A stretch of DNA of 64,000 nt. It comes from Stutzerimonas xanthomarina DSM 18231 (GTDB taxonomy: Bacteria > Pseudomonadota > Gammaproteobacteria > Pseudomonadales > Pseudomonadaceae). The DNA is taken from positions 558,001 to 622,000 of the forward strand of contig NZ_FQXA01000001.1 of assembly GCF_900129835.1 (NCBI RefSeq). The letters are read 5' to 3'. Made by a program: the position numbers and the translations under genes. Of this stretch, positions 42,577 to 51,512 are shown piece by piece. The notes under the pieces were generated by a model. It ran no database searches. It saw nothing but the letters and a program-made list of their open reading frames with translations, and was not told the DNA's origin. Numbering within the stretch: the stretch's first letter is position 1; each line of letters starts with the position of its first letter.

Positions 42577-43001
42577 GCACGCTACGTCTGCTGCTCGGCT
42601 TCGACTACGGCACCAAACAGATCGGCGTTGCCGTCGGCCAGGCGATCACAGGCCAAGCCCGCGAGCTCTGCGTGCTCAAGGCGCAAAATGGAGTACCCGA
42701 CTGGTTGCAGATCGAGGCGCTGCTGCGTGAGTGGCAACCGGATGCACTGGTAGTTGGCCTGCCTCTGAACATGGACGGCAGTGCCAGCGAGATGAGCGCT
42801 CGCGCCGAGAAGTTCGCACGCCGCCTCAATGGTCGCTTCAACCTGCCAGTGCACACCCATGACGAGCGTCTCACCACATACGAAGCCAAAGGCGAGCGCC
42901 TGCGTGGCGGCCAGAGCGGTGGTTATCGTGAACGCCCCGTCGATGCCCTGGCCGCGGCTCTTTTACTTGAAGGCTGGCTGAGTGCCCAGCAAACCGCCTG
43001 A
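42573..43001 (+). CDS. ruvX: Holliday junction resolvase-like RuvX/YqgF
   Basis: The 142-residue RNase H-fold nuclease has catalytic D10 ([14 protein letters not shown]), the glutamate/aspartate region HTHDERLTT and a final acidic [13 protein letters not shown]. YqgF acts in 16S rRNA 5'-end maturation and is proposed to resolve Holliday junctions. It is co-translated with yqgE. Confidence 0.93.
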   Translation: MSTLRLLLGFDYGTKQIGVAVGQAITGQARELCVLKAQNGVPDWLQIEALLREWQPDALVVGLPLNMDGSASEMSARAEKFARRLNGRFNLPVHTHDERLTTYEAKGERLRGGQSGGYRERPVDALAAALLLEGWLSAQQTA

Positions 43002-43020
43002 AGCGGTCCCAGGAGAAATC

Positions 43021-43533
43021 ATGACCCTGCCCAACCCCGACCAGTTGCTCCCCGAAATGGCTGCAATACTGGATCAGCACCTCAAGAGCCGGAGCATAAG
43101 CGAGCCTCGCTTCATCGGCATCCGCACGGGCGGCGTCTGGGTCGCCCAGGCGCTGCTTGAACAACGGGCCAAGAACGAAGCGCTGGGAATTCTGGACGTC
43201 TCGTTCTACCGCGACGACTTTACCCAGAACGGCCTGCATCCCCAGGTCCGCCCCTCGGAGCTACCCTTCGAAATCGAAGGACAGCATCTGATCCTGGTCG
43301 ATGATGTGCTCATGAGCGGCCGCACCATTCGTGCTGCACTGAACGAGCTGTTCGACTACGGCCGGCCAGCCAGCGTCAGCCTGGTGTGCCTGCTGGACCT
43401 CAATGCCCGCGAGCTGCCGATCAGGCCGGACGTGGTTGGCGCCACGCTCTCACTGGCGCCTGACCAACGGGTAAAGCTGCTTGGCCCAAGCCCGCTAACG
43501 CTCGAACTCCAGACCCTCGCCTCCGCCAATTGA
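43021..43533 (+). CDS. pyrR: PyrR-type uracil phosphoribosyltransferase/regulator
   Basis: The 170-residue phosphoribosyltransferase has the PRPP-binding loop [16 protein letters not shown] (90-105). In Gram-positives PyrR attenuates pyr transcription; in Pseudomonas its role is less clear. An AGGAG precedes the ATG. It starts 19 bases after ruvX and 10 bases before pyrB. Confidence 0.93.
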   Translation: MTLPNPDQLLPEMAAILDQHLKSRSISEPRFIGIRTGGVWVAQALLEQRAKNEALGILDVSFYRDDFTQNGLHPQVRPSELPFEIEGQHLILVDDVLMSGRTIRAALNELFDYGRPASVSLVCLLDLNARELPIRPDVVGATLSLAPDQRVKLLGPSPLTLELQTLASAN

Positions 43534-43543
43534 GACTCTCGCG

Positions 43544-44560
43544 ATGACGCCAACCGACGCCAAGCGCCCGCTACAGCTGAACGATAATGGTCAATTGCGC
43601 CATTTCCTCTCGCTGGATGGCCTGCCCCGTGCCCTGCTAACGGAAATTCTCGACACTGCCGATTCGTTCCTCGAGGTCGGGGCCAGAGCGGTAAAAAAGG
43701 TTCCGCTGTTGCGAGGCAAAACCGTTTGCAACGTGTTCTTCGAAAACTCGACGCGAACGCGCACCACCTTCGAGCTGGCGGCCAAGCGATTGTCGGCTGA
43801 CGTCATCACCCTGAACGTCTCGACTTCCTCGACCAGTAAGGGCGAAACACTTACCGATACCTTGCGCAACCTCGAGGCGATGGCCGCTGACATGTTCGTC
43901 GTGCGCCACGCCGATTCCGGCGCCGCGCATTTCATCGCTGAACATGTCTGCCCGGATGTAGCGGTCATCAATGGCGGCGACGGGCGTCATGCGCATCCGA
44001 CCCAAGGCATGCTCGACATGCTCACCATTCGCCGGCACAAGGGCGCCTTCGAAAAACTCTCAGTGGCCATTGTCGGCGACATCCTGCACTCGCGCGTAGC
44101 CCGCTCCAATATGCTCGCGCTGAAAACACTGGGCTGCCCCGATATTCGTGTCATCGGCCCGAAGACGCTGCTACCCGTCGGCCTGGAGCAGTACGGCGTG
44201 AGCGTCTACCACGACATGAACGAAGGCCTGCGCGACGTCGATGTAGTGATCATGCTGCGCTTGCAACGCGAACGCATGCAGGGCGGGCTGCTGCCTAGCG
44301 AAGGCGAGTTCTATCGCCTCTATGGCCTGACCACCCAGCGCATGGCGCTGGCCAAACCGGACGCCATCGTCATGCATCCAGGCCCGATCAACCGCGGCGT
44401 CGAGATCGAATCGGCAGTGGCCGATGGTGCCCAGTCGGTCATTCTCAATCAGGTCACCTATGGCATCGCGATTCGTATGGCGGTGCTGTCCATGGCAATG
44501 AGCGGACAGACCGCACAGCGGCAACTCGAACAGGAATACATAGCCGAGGAACAGAATTGA
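43544..44560 (+). CDS. pyrB: Aspartate carbamoyltransferase catalytic chain
   Basis: PyrB makes carbamoyl-aspartate, the first committed step of pyrimidine synthesis. The 338-residue protein contains the carbamoyl-phosphate motif [10 protein letters not shown] and the [10 protein letters not shown] loop. Pseudomonas-type PyrB works in a dodecamer with the inactive dihydroorotase-like PyrC', whose gene overlaps the stop codon here by 1 base. Confidence 0.97.
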   Translation: MTPTDAKRPLQLNDNGQLRHFLSLDGLPRALLTEILDTADSFLEVGARAVKKVPLLRGKTVCNVFFENSTRTRTTFELAAKRLSADVITLNVSTSSTSKGETLTDTLRNLEAMAADMFVVRHADSGAAHFIAEHVCPDVAVINGGDGRHAHPTQGMLDMLTIRRHKGAFEKLSVAIVGDILHSRVARSNMLALKTLGCPDIRVIGPKTLLPVGLEQYGVSVYHDMNEGLRDVDVVIMLRLQRERMQGGLLPSEGEFYRLYGLTTQRMALAKPDAIVMHPGPINRGVEIESAVADGAQSVILNQVTYGIAIRMAVLSMAMSGQTAQRQLEQEYIAEEQN

Positions 44561-45831
44561 TGCCTACCCACATCCTCGGTGCTCGCCTGATCGACCCGGC
44601 CAACGGACGCGACGAAATCACTGATATTTACTGTCAGGACGGCAAGATCATCGCGCTCGGCCAGGCGCCTTCGGGATTCAGCGCGGCAAAGACCATCGAT
44701 GCACGCGGCTTGGTTGCTGCGCCCGGTCTGGTCGATCTATCGGTGGCACTTCGCGAACCGGGCTACAGCCGCAAAGGCAACATCGCCAGCGAGACGCTTG
44801 CGGCAACGGCTGGCGGTATCACCAGCCTGTGCTGCCCACCGCAGACCAAGCCGGTACTGGACACCGCAGCAGTTGCCGAACTGATCCTCGACCGCGCCCG
44901 CGAGTCCGGCCATGCCAAGGTCTTCCCGATCGGCGCACTGACGCGCAACCTGGCGGGCGAGCAACTGTCGGAACTGGTCGCCCTACGAGACGCAGGCTGC
45001 GTTGCCTTCGGCAATGGCCTGGCCAACTTCACCAGCAACCGCAACCTGGGCCGAGCGCTGGAATACGCTGCAACCTTCGACCTCACCGTTGTCATCCATT
45101 CTCAGGACAGCGACCTGTCCGAGGGCGGCCTGGCCCATGAGGGCCCGGCGGCGGCCTTTCTCGGCCTCGCCGGGATTCCCGAAACAGCGGAAACCATTGC
45201 GCTGGCGCGCAACCTGTTGCTGGTGGAACAGGCCGGCGTACGCGCGCACTTCAGCCAGCTCACCACGGCCCGCGGCGCCCAGATGATTGCCGATGCGCAA
45301 GCTCGTGGCCTGCCGGTCACCGCCGACGTGGCGATGTATCAGCTGATCCTCACCGACGAAGCGCTGCACGGCTTCTCCAGTCTCTACCATGTGCAGCCGC
45401 CGCTGCGCAGTGTTGCCGACCGTGACGGTCTTCGCCAAGCGGTGAAGAGCGGTGTCATCTCGGTGATCTCGAGCCATCATCAACCGCATGAAGCGGATGC
45501 CAAGCAGGCCCCGTTTGGCGAGACCGAAGCGGGCATCAGCAGCGCCGAAATCCTCCTGCCTCTCGCCCTGACCTTGGTCGAAGACGGCCTGCTGGACCTG
45601 CCGACGCTGCTGGCTCGCCTGAGCAGCGGTCCGGCCGCAGCGCTACAGCTGCCGGCCGGTCAGCTGTCGATTGGCGGAGCCGCAGATTTGGTTCTTTTCG
45701 ACCCGAGCAGCTCCACCGTCGCGGGCGAACGCTGGCATTCGAAAGGCCGCAATTGCCCCTTCATCGGACATTGCCTGCCCGGGGCGGTGCGCTACACCCT
45801 GGTTGATGGACGGGTTGCCTTCGTCGGCTAG
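44560..45831 (+). CDS. pyrX: Dihydroorotase-like non-catalytic subunit PyrC' (PyrX)
   Basis: The 423-residue amidohydrolase-fold protein partners PyrB. The metal-binding HxH of true dihydroorotases is lost: the site reads GLVDLSVALREPG, where active enzymes have D-x-H-x-H-x-REPG. This identifies it as the structural subunit needed for aspartate carbamoyltransferase assembly. The ATG is part of the overlapping TGATG with pyrB. Confidence 0.94.
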   Translation: MPTHILGARLIDPANGRDEITDIYCQDGKIIALGQAPSGFSAAKTIDARGLVAAPGLVDLSVALREPGYSRKGNIASETLAATAGGITSLCCPPQTKPVLDTAAVAELILDRARESGHAKVFPIGALTRNLAGEQLSELVALRDAGCVAFGNGLANFTSNRNLGRALEYAATFDLTVVIHSQDSDLSEGGLAHEGPAAAFLGLAGIPETAETIALARNLLLVEQAGVRAHFSQLTTARGAQMIADAQARGLPVTADVAMYQLILTDEALHGFSSLYHVQPPLRSVADRDGLRQAVKSGVISVISSHHQPHEADAKQAPFGETEAGISSAEILLPLALTLVEDGLLDLPTLLARLSSGPAAALQLPAGQLSIGGAADLVLFDPSSSTVAGERWHSKGRNCPFIGHCLPGAVRYTLVDGRVAFVG

Positions 45832-45885
45832 CGCCCGTCACCGGTCGTTCGCAGCCGAACCGGACTGCGAACGGTCAGCGCACGA

Positions 45886-46290
45886 TTACCGATCGATGCG
45901 TTTTTCCATGTTCTGCATCGACACCTGGCTGTTCAGCGTCCAGAAATCATAGAGAACACCGATGAAAAACAGCCCGCCCGTGCAGAGATAAATCAGCCCG
46001 GTAATCCACTTGCCCTGGTACATCCGGTGCACACCGAATACACCCAGGAAGGTCAGCAGAATCCAGGCGACGGTGTAATCGATGGGGCCAGGCTGGAAGC
46101 GCATGTCGGCTTCACGGTCCATCGACGGAATCAGAAACAGGTCGATGATCCAGCCAACGAAAAACAACCCGAGCGTGAAGAACCAGATGGTGCCGGTAAT
46201 CGGCTTGCCATAGTAGAAGCGGTGCGAGCCGAGAAAGCCGAATATCCATAAGAGGTAGCCAATCAGGGTGCTATGGGTGTTCTGACGCAT
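45886..46290 (-). CDS. TM2-domain membrane protein
   Basis: The 134-residue protein has two tandem TM2 modules (YLLWIFGFLGSHRFYYGK / GTIWFFTLGLFFVGWIIDLF and WILLTFLGVFGVHRMYQGK / GLIYLCTGGLFFIGVLYDF). Each is a pair of helices joined by a short loop with the family's G-x-H-R-F/M-Y core. The function of bacterial TM2 proteins is unknown. MRQNTHSTLIG at 46290 is the likely start; the frame is open further but reads as non-protein. It is divergent from the radical-SAM gene and close to its LexA-box-like site. Confidence 0.85.
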   Translation of the reverse strand: MRQNTHSTLIGYLLWIFGFLGSHRFYYGKPITGTIWFFTLGLFFVGWIIDLFLIPSMDREADMRFQPGPIDYTVAWILLTFLGVFGVHRMYQGKWITGLIYLCTGGLFFIGVLYDFWTLNSQVSMQNMEKRIDR

Positions 46291-46391
46291 CTGAGCCTCG
46301 CAGTCCGGTTTGGTATTTCGTGAGCTTATCCGATTCACACTCAATCGCAGCGCCTGCCGAGCGGACACCACACGCCAGAGTCGCCATGATA

Positions 46392-46407
46392 CTGTATATC
46401 CAACCAG
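46392..46407. promoter_or_regulatory. LexA-box-like site (CTG-N10-CAG) before the radical-SAM operon
   Basis: CTGTATATCCAACCAG fits the gammaproteobacterial SOS box spacing CTG-N10-CAG, with a CTGTATAT left half matching the consensus well and a weaker right half. It lies 17 bases upstream of the likely start codon (46424). This suggests DNA-damage induction of the radical-SAM/DNA-metabolism gene pair. Confidence 0.65.
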
Positions 46408-46423
46408 CATCATGGTGATCGTT

Positions 46424-47635
46424 ATGCAGTTGATCGAGAAGCTCAGCGTCCTGGCGGACGCCGCCAAATACGATGTGTCCTGTGCCAGCAGCGGCGCGCC
46501 CAAACGCAGCTCAAAAGGCCGCAGCGGACTTGGCGCCACGGATGGCATGGGCATCTGTCACAGCTTCACCCCGGACGGTCGCTGCGTGGCGCTGCTGAAG
46601 GTTCTGCTGACCAACTTTTGCCTGTACGACTGCCAGTACTGCGTCAACCGGCGCTCCAGCGATGTTCCGCGGGCACGCTTCACTCCAGAAGAAGTGGTAA
46701 CGCTGACACTGGACTTCTACCGCCGCAATTGCATCAGCGGCCTGTTTCTCAGCTCCGGGATCATCCGCTCGGCGGACTACACCATGGAGCAGCTCAACCG
46801 TGTGGCCAGGCTGTTACGTGAAGAGCACGAGTTCCGCGGCTATATTCACCTCAAGACCATACCGGACGCCGATCCGCTGCTGATCGCCGAAGCCGGCCGC
46901 TACGCCGATCGCCTCAGCGTCAACATCGAGCTGCCAACTGAGGCAAGCCTGATCCGCCTGGCGCCGGAAAAGCAGGTAGTGACGATCAAGCAGGCGATGC
47001 ACGCCATTCATGAAGGCGAGACTGAAGCCAAAGCAGAACAGCGCGCACCACGCTTCGCACCAGCCGGCCAGAGTACGCAAATGATTGTCGGGGCTGACGC
47101 TACCGATGACAGCACCATCCTGCACACTGCCCAATCACTGTATGGCGACTTCAGACTGCGGCGCGTCTATTACTCTGCCTTCAGTCCAATCCCGCACAGC
47201 CCCAAGACAGTACCCTTCGAAGCACCGCCGCTGCTGCGCGAGCATCGCCTGTACCAAGCGGACTTCCTGATGCGCGGCTATGGCTTCAAGGCCAGCGAGT
47301 TGTTGGCGGGCCCAGGCAACCTGCCGCTGGACATTGATCCGAAGCTGGCCTGGGCGCTGTCCAATCGTGAGTATTTTCCAGTTGACCTGAATAGCGCTGA
47401 GCCGACGCTGATCGCGCGGATTCCCGGTATCGGGATCTTGAGCGCCAAACGGCTGGTCGCCCTGCGTCGGCAGAAGCGCATCCGTTTTGAAGACCTGACC
47501 CGGCTTCGCTGCTCGCTTGAAAAGGCTAAACTCTTTGTAATCACACAAGACTACCGACCAAGCCTTGCCAATCGGGAGTCTGCGACCTTGCGCCGGAGCC
47601 TCAGTGACGGCCCGGTACAGATGGGCCTGTGGTGA
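46424..47635 (+). CDS. Radical-SAM protein, putative DNA modification/repair (TIGR03916-like)
   Basis: From MQLIEKLSVLADAAKYDVSC the protein is 403 residues. It has the radical-SAM cluster motif CxxxCxxC (C66, C70, C73; TNFCLYDCQYCVNRR) and further conserved cysteines C20 and C45. Its C-terminal helix-hairpin-helix (LIARIPGIGILSAKRLVAL) is a DNA-binding motif. From memory it matches the family named putative DNA modification/repair radical SAM protein, found beside UDG-linked partners. A second ATG at 46412 is possible. The stop overlaps the start of the partner gene (TGATG), so the two are co-translated. The chemistry it performs is not known. Confidence 0.85.
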   Translation: MQLIEKLSVLADAAKYDVSCASSGAPKRSSKGRSGLGATDGMGICHSFTPDGRCVALLKVLLTNFCLYDCQYCVNRRSSDVPRARFTPEEVVTLTLDFYRRNCISGLFLSSGIIRSADYTMEQLNRVARLLREEHEFRGYIHLKTIPDADPLLIAEAGRYADRLSVNIELPTEASLIRLAPEKQVVTIKQAMHAIHEGETEAKAEQRAPRFAPAGQSTQMIVGADATDDSTILHTAQSLYGDFRLRRVYYSAFSPIPHSPKTVPFEAPPLLREHRLYQADFLMRGYGFKASELLAGPGNLPLDIDPKLAWALSNREYFPVDLNSAEPTLIARIPGIGILSAKRLVALRRQKRIRFEDLTRLRCSLEKAKLFVITQDYRPSLANRESATLRRSLSDGPVQMGLW

Positions 47636-48462
47636 TGCAGGTACGGTTTGATGGGAGCTTCGATGACTGGCGCGACAGGGCCCGCGGATTGCTCCAAACC
47701 GGCGTCGCGCCGCATCAAGTCGAGTGGCTTGGCAAGGGCGAGCTAGGTGGCTTGTTCGGCGAGTCCGTTGCGCCCGAACCAATCAAGCCCAGGCCACCCA
47801 TACGCATCCCCCGACCGCTGCTCGTCGAGCTGGAAAGTGCTGCGCGCTTTCGTACAGCTGACCGCTGGAGCTTGCTGTACCGCATTCTCTGGCGAGTCGC
47901 CAAGGGTGATCGCACGGCCCGACTAGTCGGCGATGCTGATGGCAGCGAGCTCCATGCCAGGATCAAGGCGGTACGCCGCGAAGCACATCATATGCATGCG
48001 TTCTTGCGCTTCAGCCCAACGGATCGAGGCAGCGCGTCGGGCTATGTGGCCTGGTTCGAGCCGGCACACGACATCTTGATCAGCGCGGCGCCGCATTTCG
48101 CCGAACGGATGGGCCTGCATTCATGGATGATCGCAACGCCCGATGATGCAGTGCTGTGGGATGGCCAGGTGATGCACTACGCCAACCCTTGCCCGCCCAC
48201 CTGGCGGGAGCTGGCGCAGACCGCACAGGATCCCGGGGGCGAACTGTGGAAGACCTATTACGAAAGCACCTTCAATCCGGCGCGGCTCAACCGCGACGTG
48301 CTGCAGACCAATTTGCCGGTGCGTTTTTGGAAAAACCTGCCGGAAGGGCCACTGATTCCGCAACTGATGAGCCGTGCCCGGGCTGGAGCGCAACGTGACG
48401 GCCAGGCAGAGCGTGTCGCCACCCGTCCAGGCAAGCGCATCGAACGGCCCGGACAGGCATGA
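47635..48462 (+). CDS. DNA-metabolism partner protein (TIGR03915/DUF4130-like)
   Basis: This 275-residue protein corresponds to the family regularly encoded next to the preceding radical-SAM protein and fused in some bacteria to UdgX-type uracil-DNA-binding domains. Recognisable stretches include MHAFLRFSP, YVAWFEPAHDIL, FAERM...WMIATPDDAVLWDG and the C-terminal WKTYYESTFNPARLN / RFWKNLPEG. The function is undefined, and no UDG domain follows here. The C-terminal 30 residues are Arg/Gly-rich. Its stop directly abuts the pilU stop with no base between. Confidence 0.8.
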   Translation: MQVRFDGSFDDWRDRARGLLQTGVAPHQVEWLGKGELGGLFGESVAPEPIKPRPPIRIPRPLLVELESAARFRTADRWSLLYRILWRVAKGDRTARLVGDADGSELHARIKAVRREAHHMHAFLRFSPTDRGSASGYVAWFEPAHDILISAAPHFAERMGLHSWMIATPDDAVLWDGQVMHYANPCPPTWRELAQTAQDPGGELWKTYYESTFNPARLNRDVLQTNLPVRFWKNLPEGPLIPQLMSRARAGAQRDGQAERVATRPGKRIERPGQA

Positions 48463-49608
48463 TCAGCGGAAGCTGCGACCCGTATCGTCGTCGCTGACTT
48501 CCAGCGTCAGCCCTTGTGAAACGCTGGTGAGGTGTTCACCGTCGGTTTCCGACCCCAGCTTGATCATCAGTCGCAGATCATTGGAGGAGTCGGCATGCGC
48601 CAAGGCGTCTTCGTACGTGATCTCGCCCTGGACATAGAGGTTGTACAGCGCCTGATCGAAGGTCTGCATGCCAAGGTCGGTGGAGCGTTTCATCAACGAC
48701 TTGAGCTCGTGAACCTCGCCCTTGCGGATCAGATCAGCCGCCAGCGGCGTGTTGATCAGCACCTCGATCACCGCGCGGCGGCCTTTGCCATCGGGCGTCG
48801 GGATCAGCTGCTGGGCAACGATGGCTTTGAGGTTCAGTGACAGGTCCATCCAGACCTGCTGCTGCCGATCAGCCGGGAAGAAGTTGATGATTCGGTCCAG
48901 CGCCTGGTTGGCGTTGTTGGCGTGCAGAGTCGCAAGGCAGAGGTGGCCGGTTTCAGCGAAGGCCACGGCATAGTCCATGGTCTCGCGCGTCCGCACTTCA
49001 CCGATCAGGATCACATCCGGCGCCTGGCGCAGGGTGTTTTTCAGCGCCACGTCGAAGGAGTCGGTATCGATCCCGACTTCACGCTGGGTGACGATGCAGC
49101 TCTGGTGCTGATGGATGAATTCGATGGGGTCTTCGATGGAGATGATATGGCCGCTGGAGTTCTTGTTGCGGTAGCCGATCATCGCGGCCAACGAGGTCGA
49201 TTTGCCGGTACCGGTCGCACCGACGAACAGCACCAGGCCGCGCTTGGTCATCGCCAGCTTCTTCAGCACCTCAGGAAGTTTCAGGTCTTCCAACGTCGGA
49301 ATGTTGGTCTCGATACGGCGCAATACCATGCCGGCGAGGTTGCGCTGATAGAAGGCACTGACCCGAAAACGACCAATGCCGCGAGCGCTGATCGCAAAGT
49401 TGCATTCGTGGTTCTCGGTGAACTCTCGACGCTGCTGCTCGTTCATCACGGCGTGGACCGTCTCGCGGGTCATCTCCGGCGACATCGGCGTCTTGTTGAC
49501 TGGCAGGATCTTGCCGTTGACCTTCATCGACGGCGGCACGCCAGCGGTGATGAACAGATCGGAGCCGCCCTTTTCGACCATCAGGCGCAACAGTTTCTCG
49601 AATTCCAT
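48463..49608 (-). CDS. pilU: Type IV pilus retraction ATPase PilU
   Basis: The 381-residue hexameric secretion-type ATPase has Walker A GATGTGKST (130-138), an Asp box with SIEDPIEF, Walker B ILIGEVRTRETM and a conserved AGLH-region-like histidine (TLHANNA). PilU assists PilT in pilus retraction and twitching. It lies 76 bases downstream of pilT. Its C-terminus runs beyond the PilT-like core (SDDDTGRSFR). Confidence 0.96.
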   Translation of the reverse strand: MEFEKLLRLMVEKGGSDLFITAGVPPSMKVNGKILPVNKTPMSPEMTRETVHAVMNEQQRREFTENHECNFAISARGIGRFRVSAFYQRNLAGMVLRRIETNIPTLEDLKLPEVLKKLAMTKRGLVLFVGATGTGKSTSLAAMIGYRNKNSSGHIISIEDPIEFIHQHQSCIVTQREVGIDTDSFDVALKNTLRQAPDVILIGEVRTRETMDYAVAFAETGHLCLATLHANNANQALDRIINFFPADRQQQVWMDLSLNLKAIVAQQLIPTPDGKGRRAVIEVLINTPLAADLIRKGEVHELKSLMKRSTDLGMQTFDQALYNLYVQGEITYEDALAHADSSNDLRLMIKLGSETDGEHLTSVSQGLTLEVSDDDTGRSFR

Positions 49609-49684
49609 CGTCGTTCTCGTAGTCCGGCGTAGCCGCGCTATAGCAATGCGAAAAGGCCCTGCTTAGCGCCAGGCCCAATAGGTT

Positions 49685-50719
49685 CTAGAAGTTTTCTGGC
49701 TGTTTGGCCTTTTCCTTGGCAGCGTCGCGCGAAATCAGCCCCTTGGCCAGCAAGCCTTTAAGACAGGAGTCTAGCGTCTGCATACCCAGCGAACCGCCGG
49801 TCTGGATCGACGAGTACATCTGCGCCACCTTGTCTTCGCGAATCAAGTTACGGATTGCCGGGGTGCCGATCATGATCTCGTGCGCCGCCACCCGACCACC
49901 ACCAACCTTCTTTAGCAGGGTCTGGGAAATCACGGCCTGCAGGGATTCCGACAACATCGAGCGGACCATGGACTTTTCTTCAGCCGGGAACACGTCTACG
50001 ACCCGGTCGATGGTCTTGGCCGCCGAGGTGGTGTGCAGGGTGCCAAACACCAGGTGGCCGGTTTCGGCGGCGGTCAGCGCCAGGCGGATGGTCTCCAGGT
50101 CGCGCATCTCGCCGACGAGAATAATGTCCGGGTCTTCACGCAGCGCCGAACGCAGTGCTTCAGAGAAGCCGAGCGTGTCTCGATGCACTTCACGCTGGTT
50201 GACTAGGCACTTCTTCGATTCATGAACGAATTCGATCGGGTCCTCGATGGTGAGGATGTGGTGGTACTTAGTGCTGTTCAGGTAGTCCAGCATCGCCGCC
50301 AGGGTGGTCGACTTGCCCGAACCGGTCGGCCCGGTCACCAGCACCAGCCCGCGCGGTACGTCGGTGATCTTGCGGAAGACTTCGCCCATGCCGAGGTCTT
50401 CCATGGTCAGCACCTTGGACGGAATGGTCCGGAATACTGCACCAGCACCGCGATTCTGATTGAACGCGTTGACCCGGAAGCGGGCTACGCCAGGCACCTC
50501 GAACGAGAAGTCGGTTTCGAGGAACTCCTCGAAATCCTTGCGCTGCTTGTCATTCATGATGTCGTAGATCAGCGCGTGTACCTGCTTGTGGTCCATCGCA
50601 GGGAGATTGATCCGGCGTACATCGCCGTCGACGCGGATCATCGGCGGCAAGCCGGAAGACAGGTGCAAATCCGACGCACCCTGCTTGGCACTGAAGGCCA
50701 GCAGCTCTGTGATATCCAT
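49685..50719 (-). CDS. pilT: Type IV pilus retraction ATPase PilT
   Basis: The 344-residue ATPase from MDITELLAFSAK has Walker A GPTGSGKST (130-138), TIEDPIEFVH, Walker B ILVGEMRDLETI and AAHEIMIGTPAIRNLIRE, the C-terminal retraction signature. An in-frame ATG four residues earlier exists, but MDITELL is the conserved start. It is divergent from yggS with a 66-base gap. Confidence 0.97.
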   Translation of the reverse strand: MDITELLAFSAKQGASDLHLSSGLPPMIRVDGDVRRINLPAMDHKQVHALIYDIMNDKQRKDFEEFLETDFSFEVPGVARFRVNAFNQNRGAGAVFRTIPSKVLTMEDLGMGEVFRKITDVPRGLVLVTGPTGSGKSTTLAAMLDYLNSTKYHHILTIEDPIEFVHESKKCLVNQREVHRDTLGFSEALRSALREDPDIILVGEMRDLETIRLALTAAETGHLVFGTLHTTSAAKTIDRVVDVFPAEEKSMVRSMLSESLQAVISQTLLKKVGGGRVAAHEIMIGTPAIRNLIREDKVAQMYSSIQTGGSLGMQTLDSCLKGLLAKGLISRDAAKEKAKQPENF

Positions 50720-50785
50720 GGGACTCCCCAATTACATGCAAGCAGGTAGAATGCCGCGCAGACCCTAAGGTGGCAGGCGCAGGTA

Positions 50786-51499
50786 ATGTCCACGATAGCG
50801 ACGAATATTGCAAAGGTCGGAACGCGCATCCGTGAGGCGGCGCAAGCTGCAGGGCGTGATCCTGACGGGGTGCTCCTGCTGGCGGTGAGCAAGACCCAAC
50901 CGGCCGAGGCTATCCGCGAGGCCAGCGAAGCGGGCCTGCGCGATTTCGGCGAAAACTATCTGCAGGAAGCGCTGGAGAAACAGGCCAAACTCGCCGACCT
51001 GCCATTGATTTGGCATTTCATTGGCCCCATCCAGTCGAACAAGACCAAGCTGATCGCCGAGCATTTTGACTGGGTGCACTCGGTGGACCGCTTGAAAATC
51101 GCCCAACGTCTTTCGGATCAGCGTCCCGAGCACCTGGCTCCGTTGAACCTCTGCCTGCAGGTCAACGTCAGCGGTGAGGCCAGCAAGTCCGGCTGCGAGC
51201 CGCAGGATATTCACGAACTGGCTCACGCCATCTCCGCATTGCCCCGTCTGCGTCTACGTGGCCTGATGGCGATCCCCGAACCGACCGATGACCCAGCCGA
51301 GCAGCGCGCTGCCTTCGCCCGCCTGCGCCAGCGGCAGTCCGAACTGCAGCTGGATCTGGACACGCTTTCCATGGGCATGAGCCAGGACCTCGAAGCTGCC
51401 ATCACCGAAGGGGCAACCTGGGTTCGGATCGGCACTGCCCTGTTCGGTGCCCGCGCTTATCCTTCGAAAGCAGCCGCAGACGCCCCACCGCATGAATAA
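50786..51499 (+). CDS. yggS: YggS-family PLP-binding homeostasis protein
   Basis: The 237-residue PLP-barrel protein carries the lysine in LLLAVSKTQPAEAI (about 36) and motifs FGENYLQEALEK, WHFIGPIQSNK and LSMGMSQDLEAAI. YggS/PLPBP buffers pyridoxal phosphate and affects amino-acid pools. It is first in the yggS-proC-yggT operon. Confidence 0.95.
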   Translation: MSTIATNIAKVGTRIREAAQAAGRDPDGVLLLAVSKTQPAEAIREASEAGLRDFGENYLQEALEKQAKLADLPLIWHFIGPIQSNKTKLIAEHFDWVHSVDRLKIAQRLSDQRPEHLAPLNLCLQVNVSGEASKSGCEPQDIHELAHAISALPRLRLRGLMAIPEPTDDPAEQRAAFARLRQRQSELQLDLDTLSMGMSQDLEAAITEGATWVRIGTALFGARAYPSKAAADAPPHE

Positions 51500-51512
51500 A
51501 AGGAACTGTACT

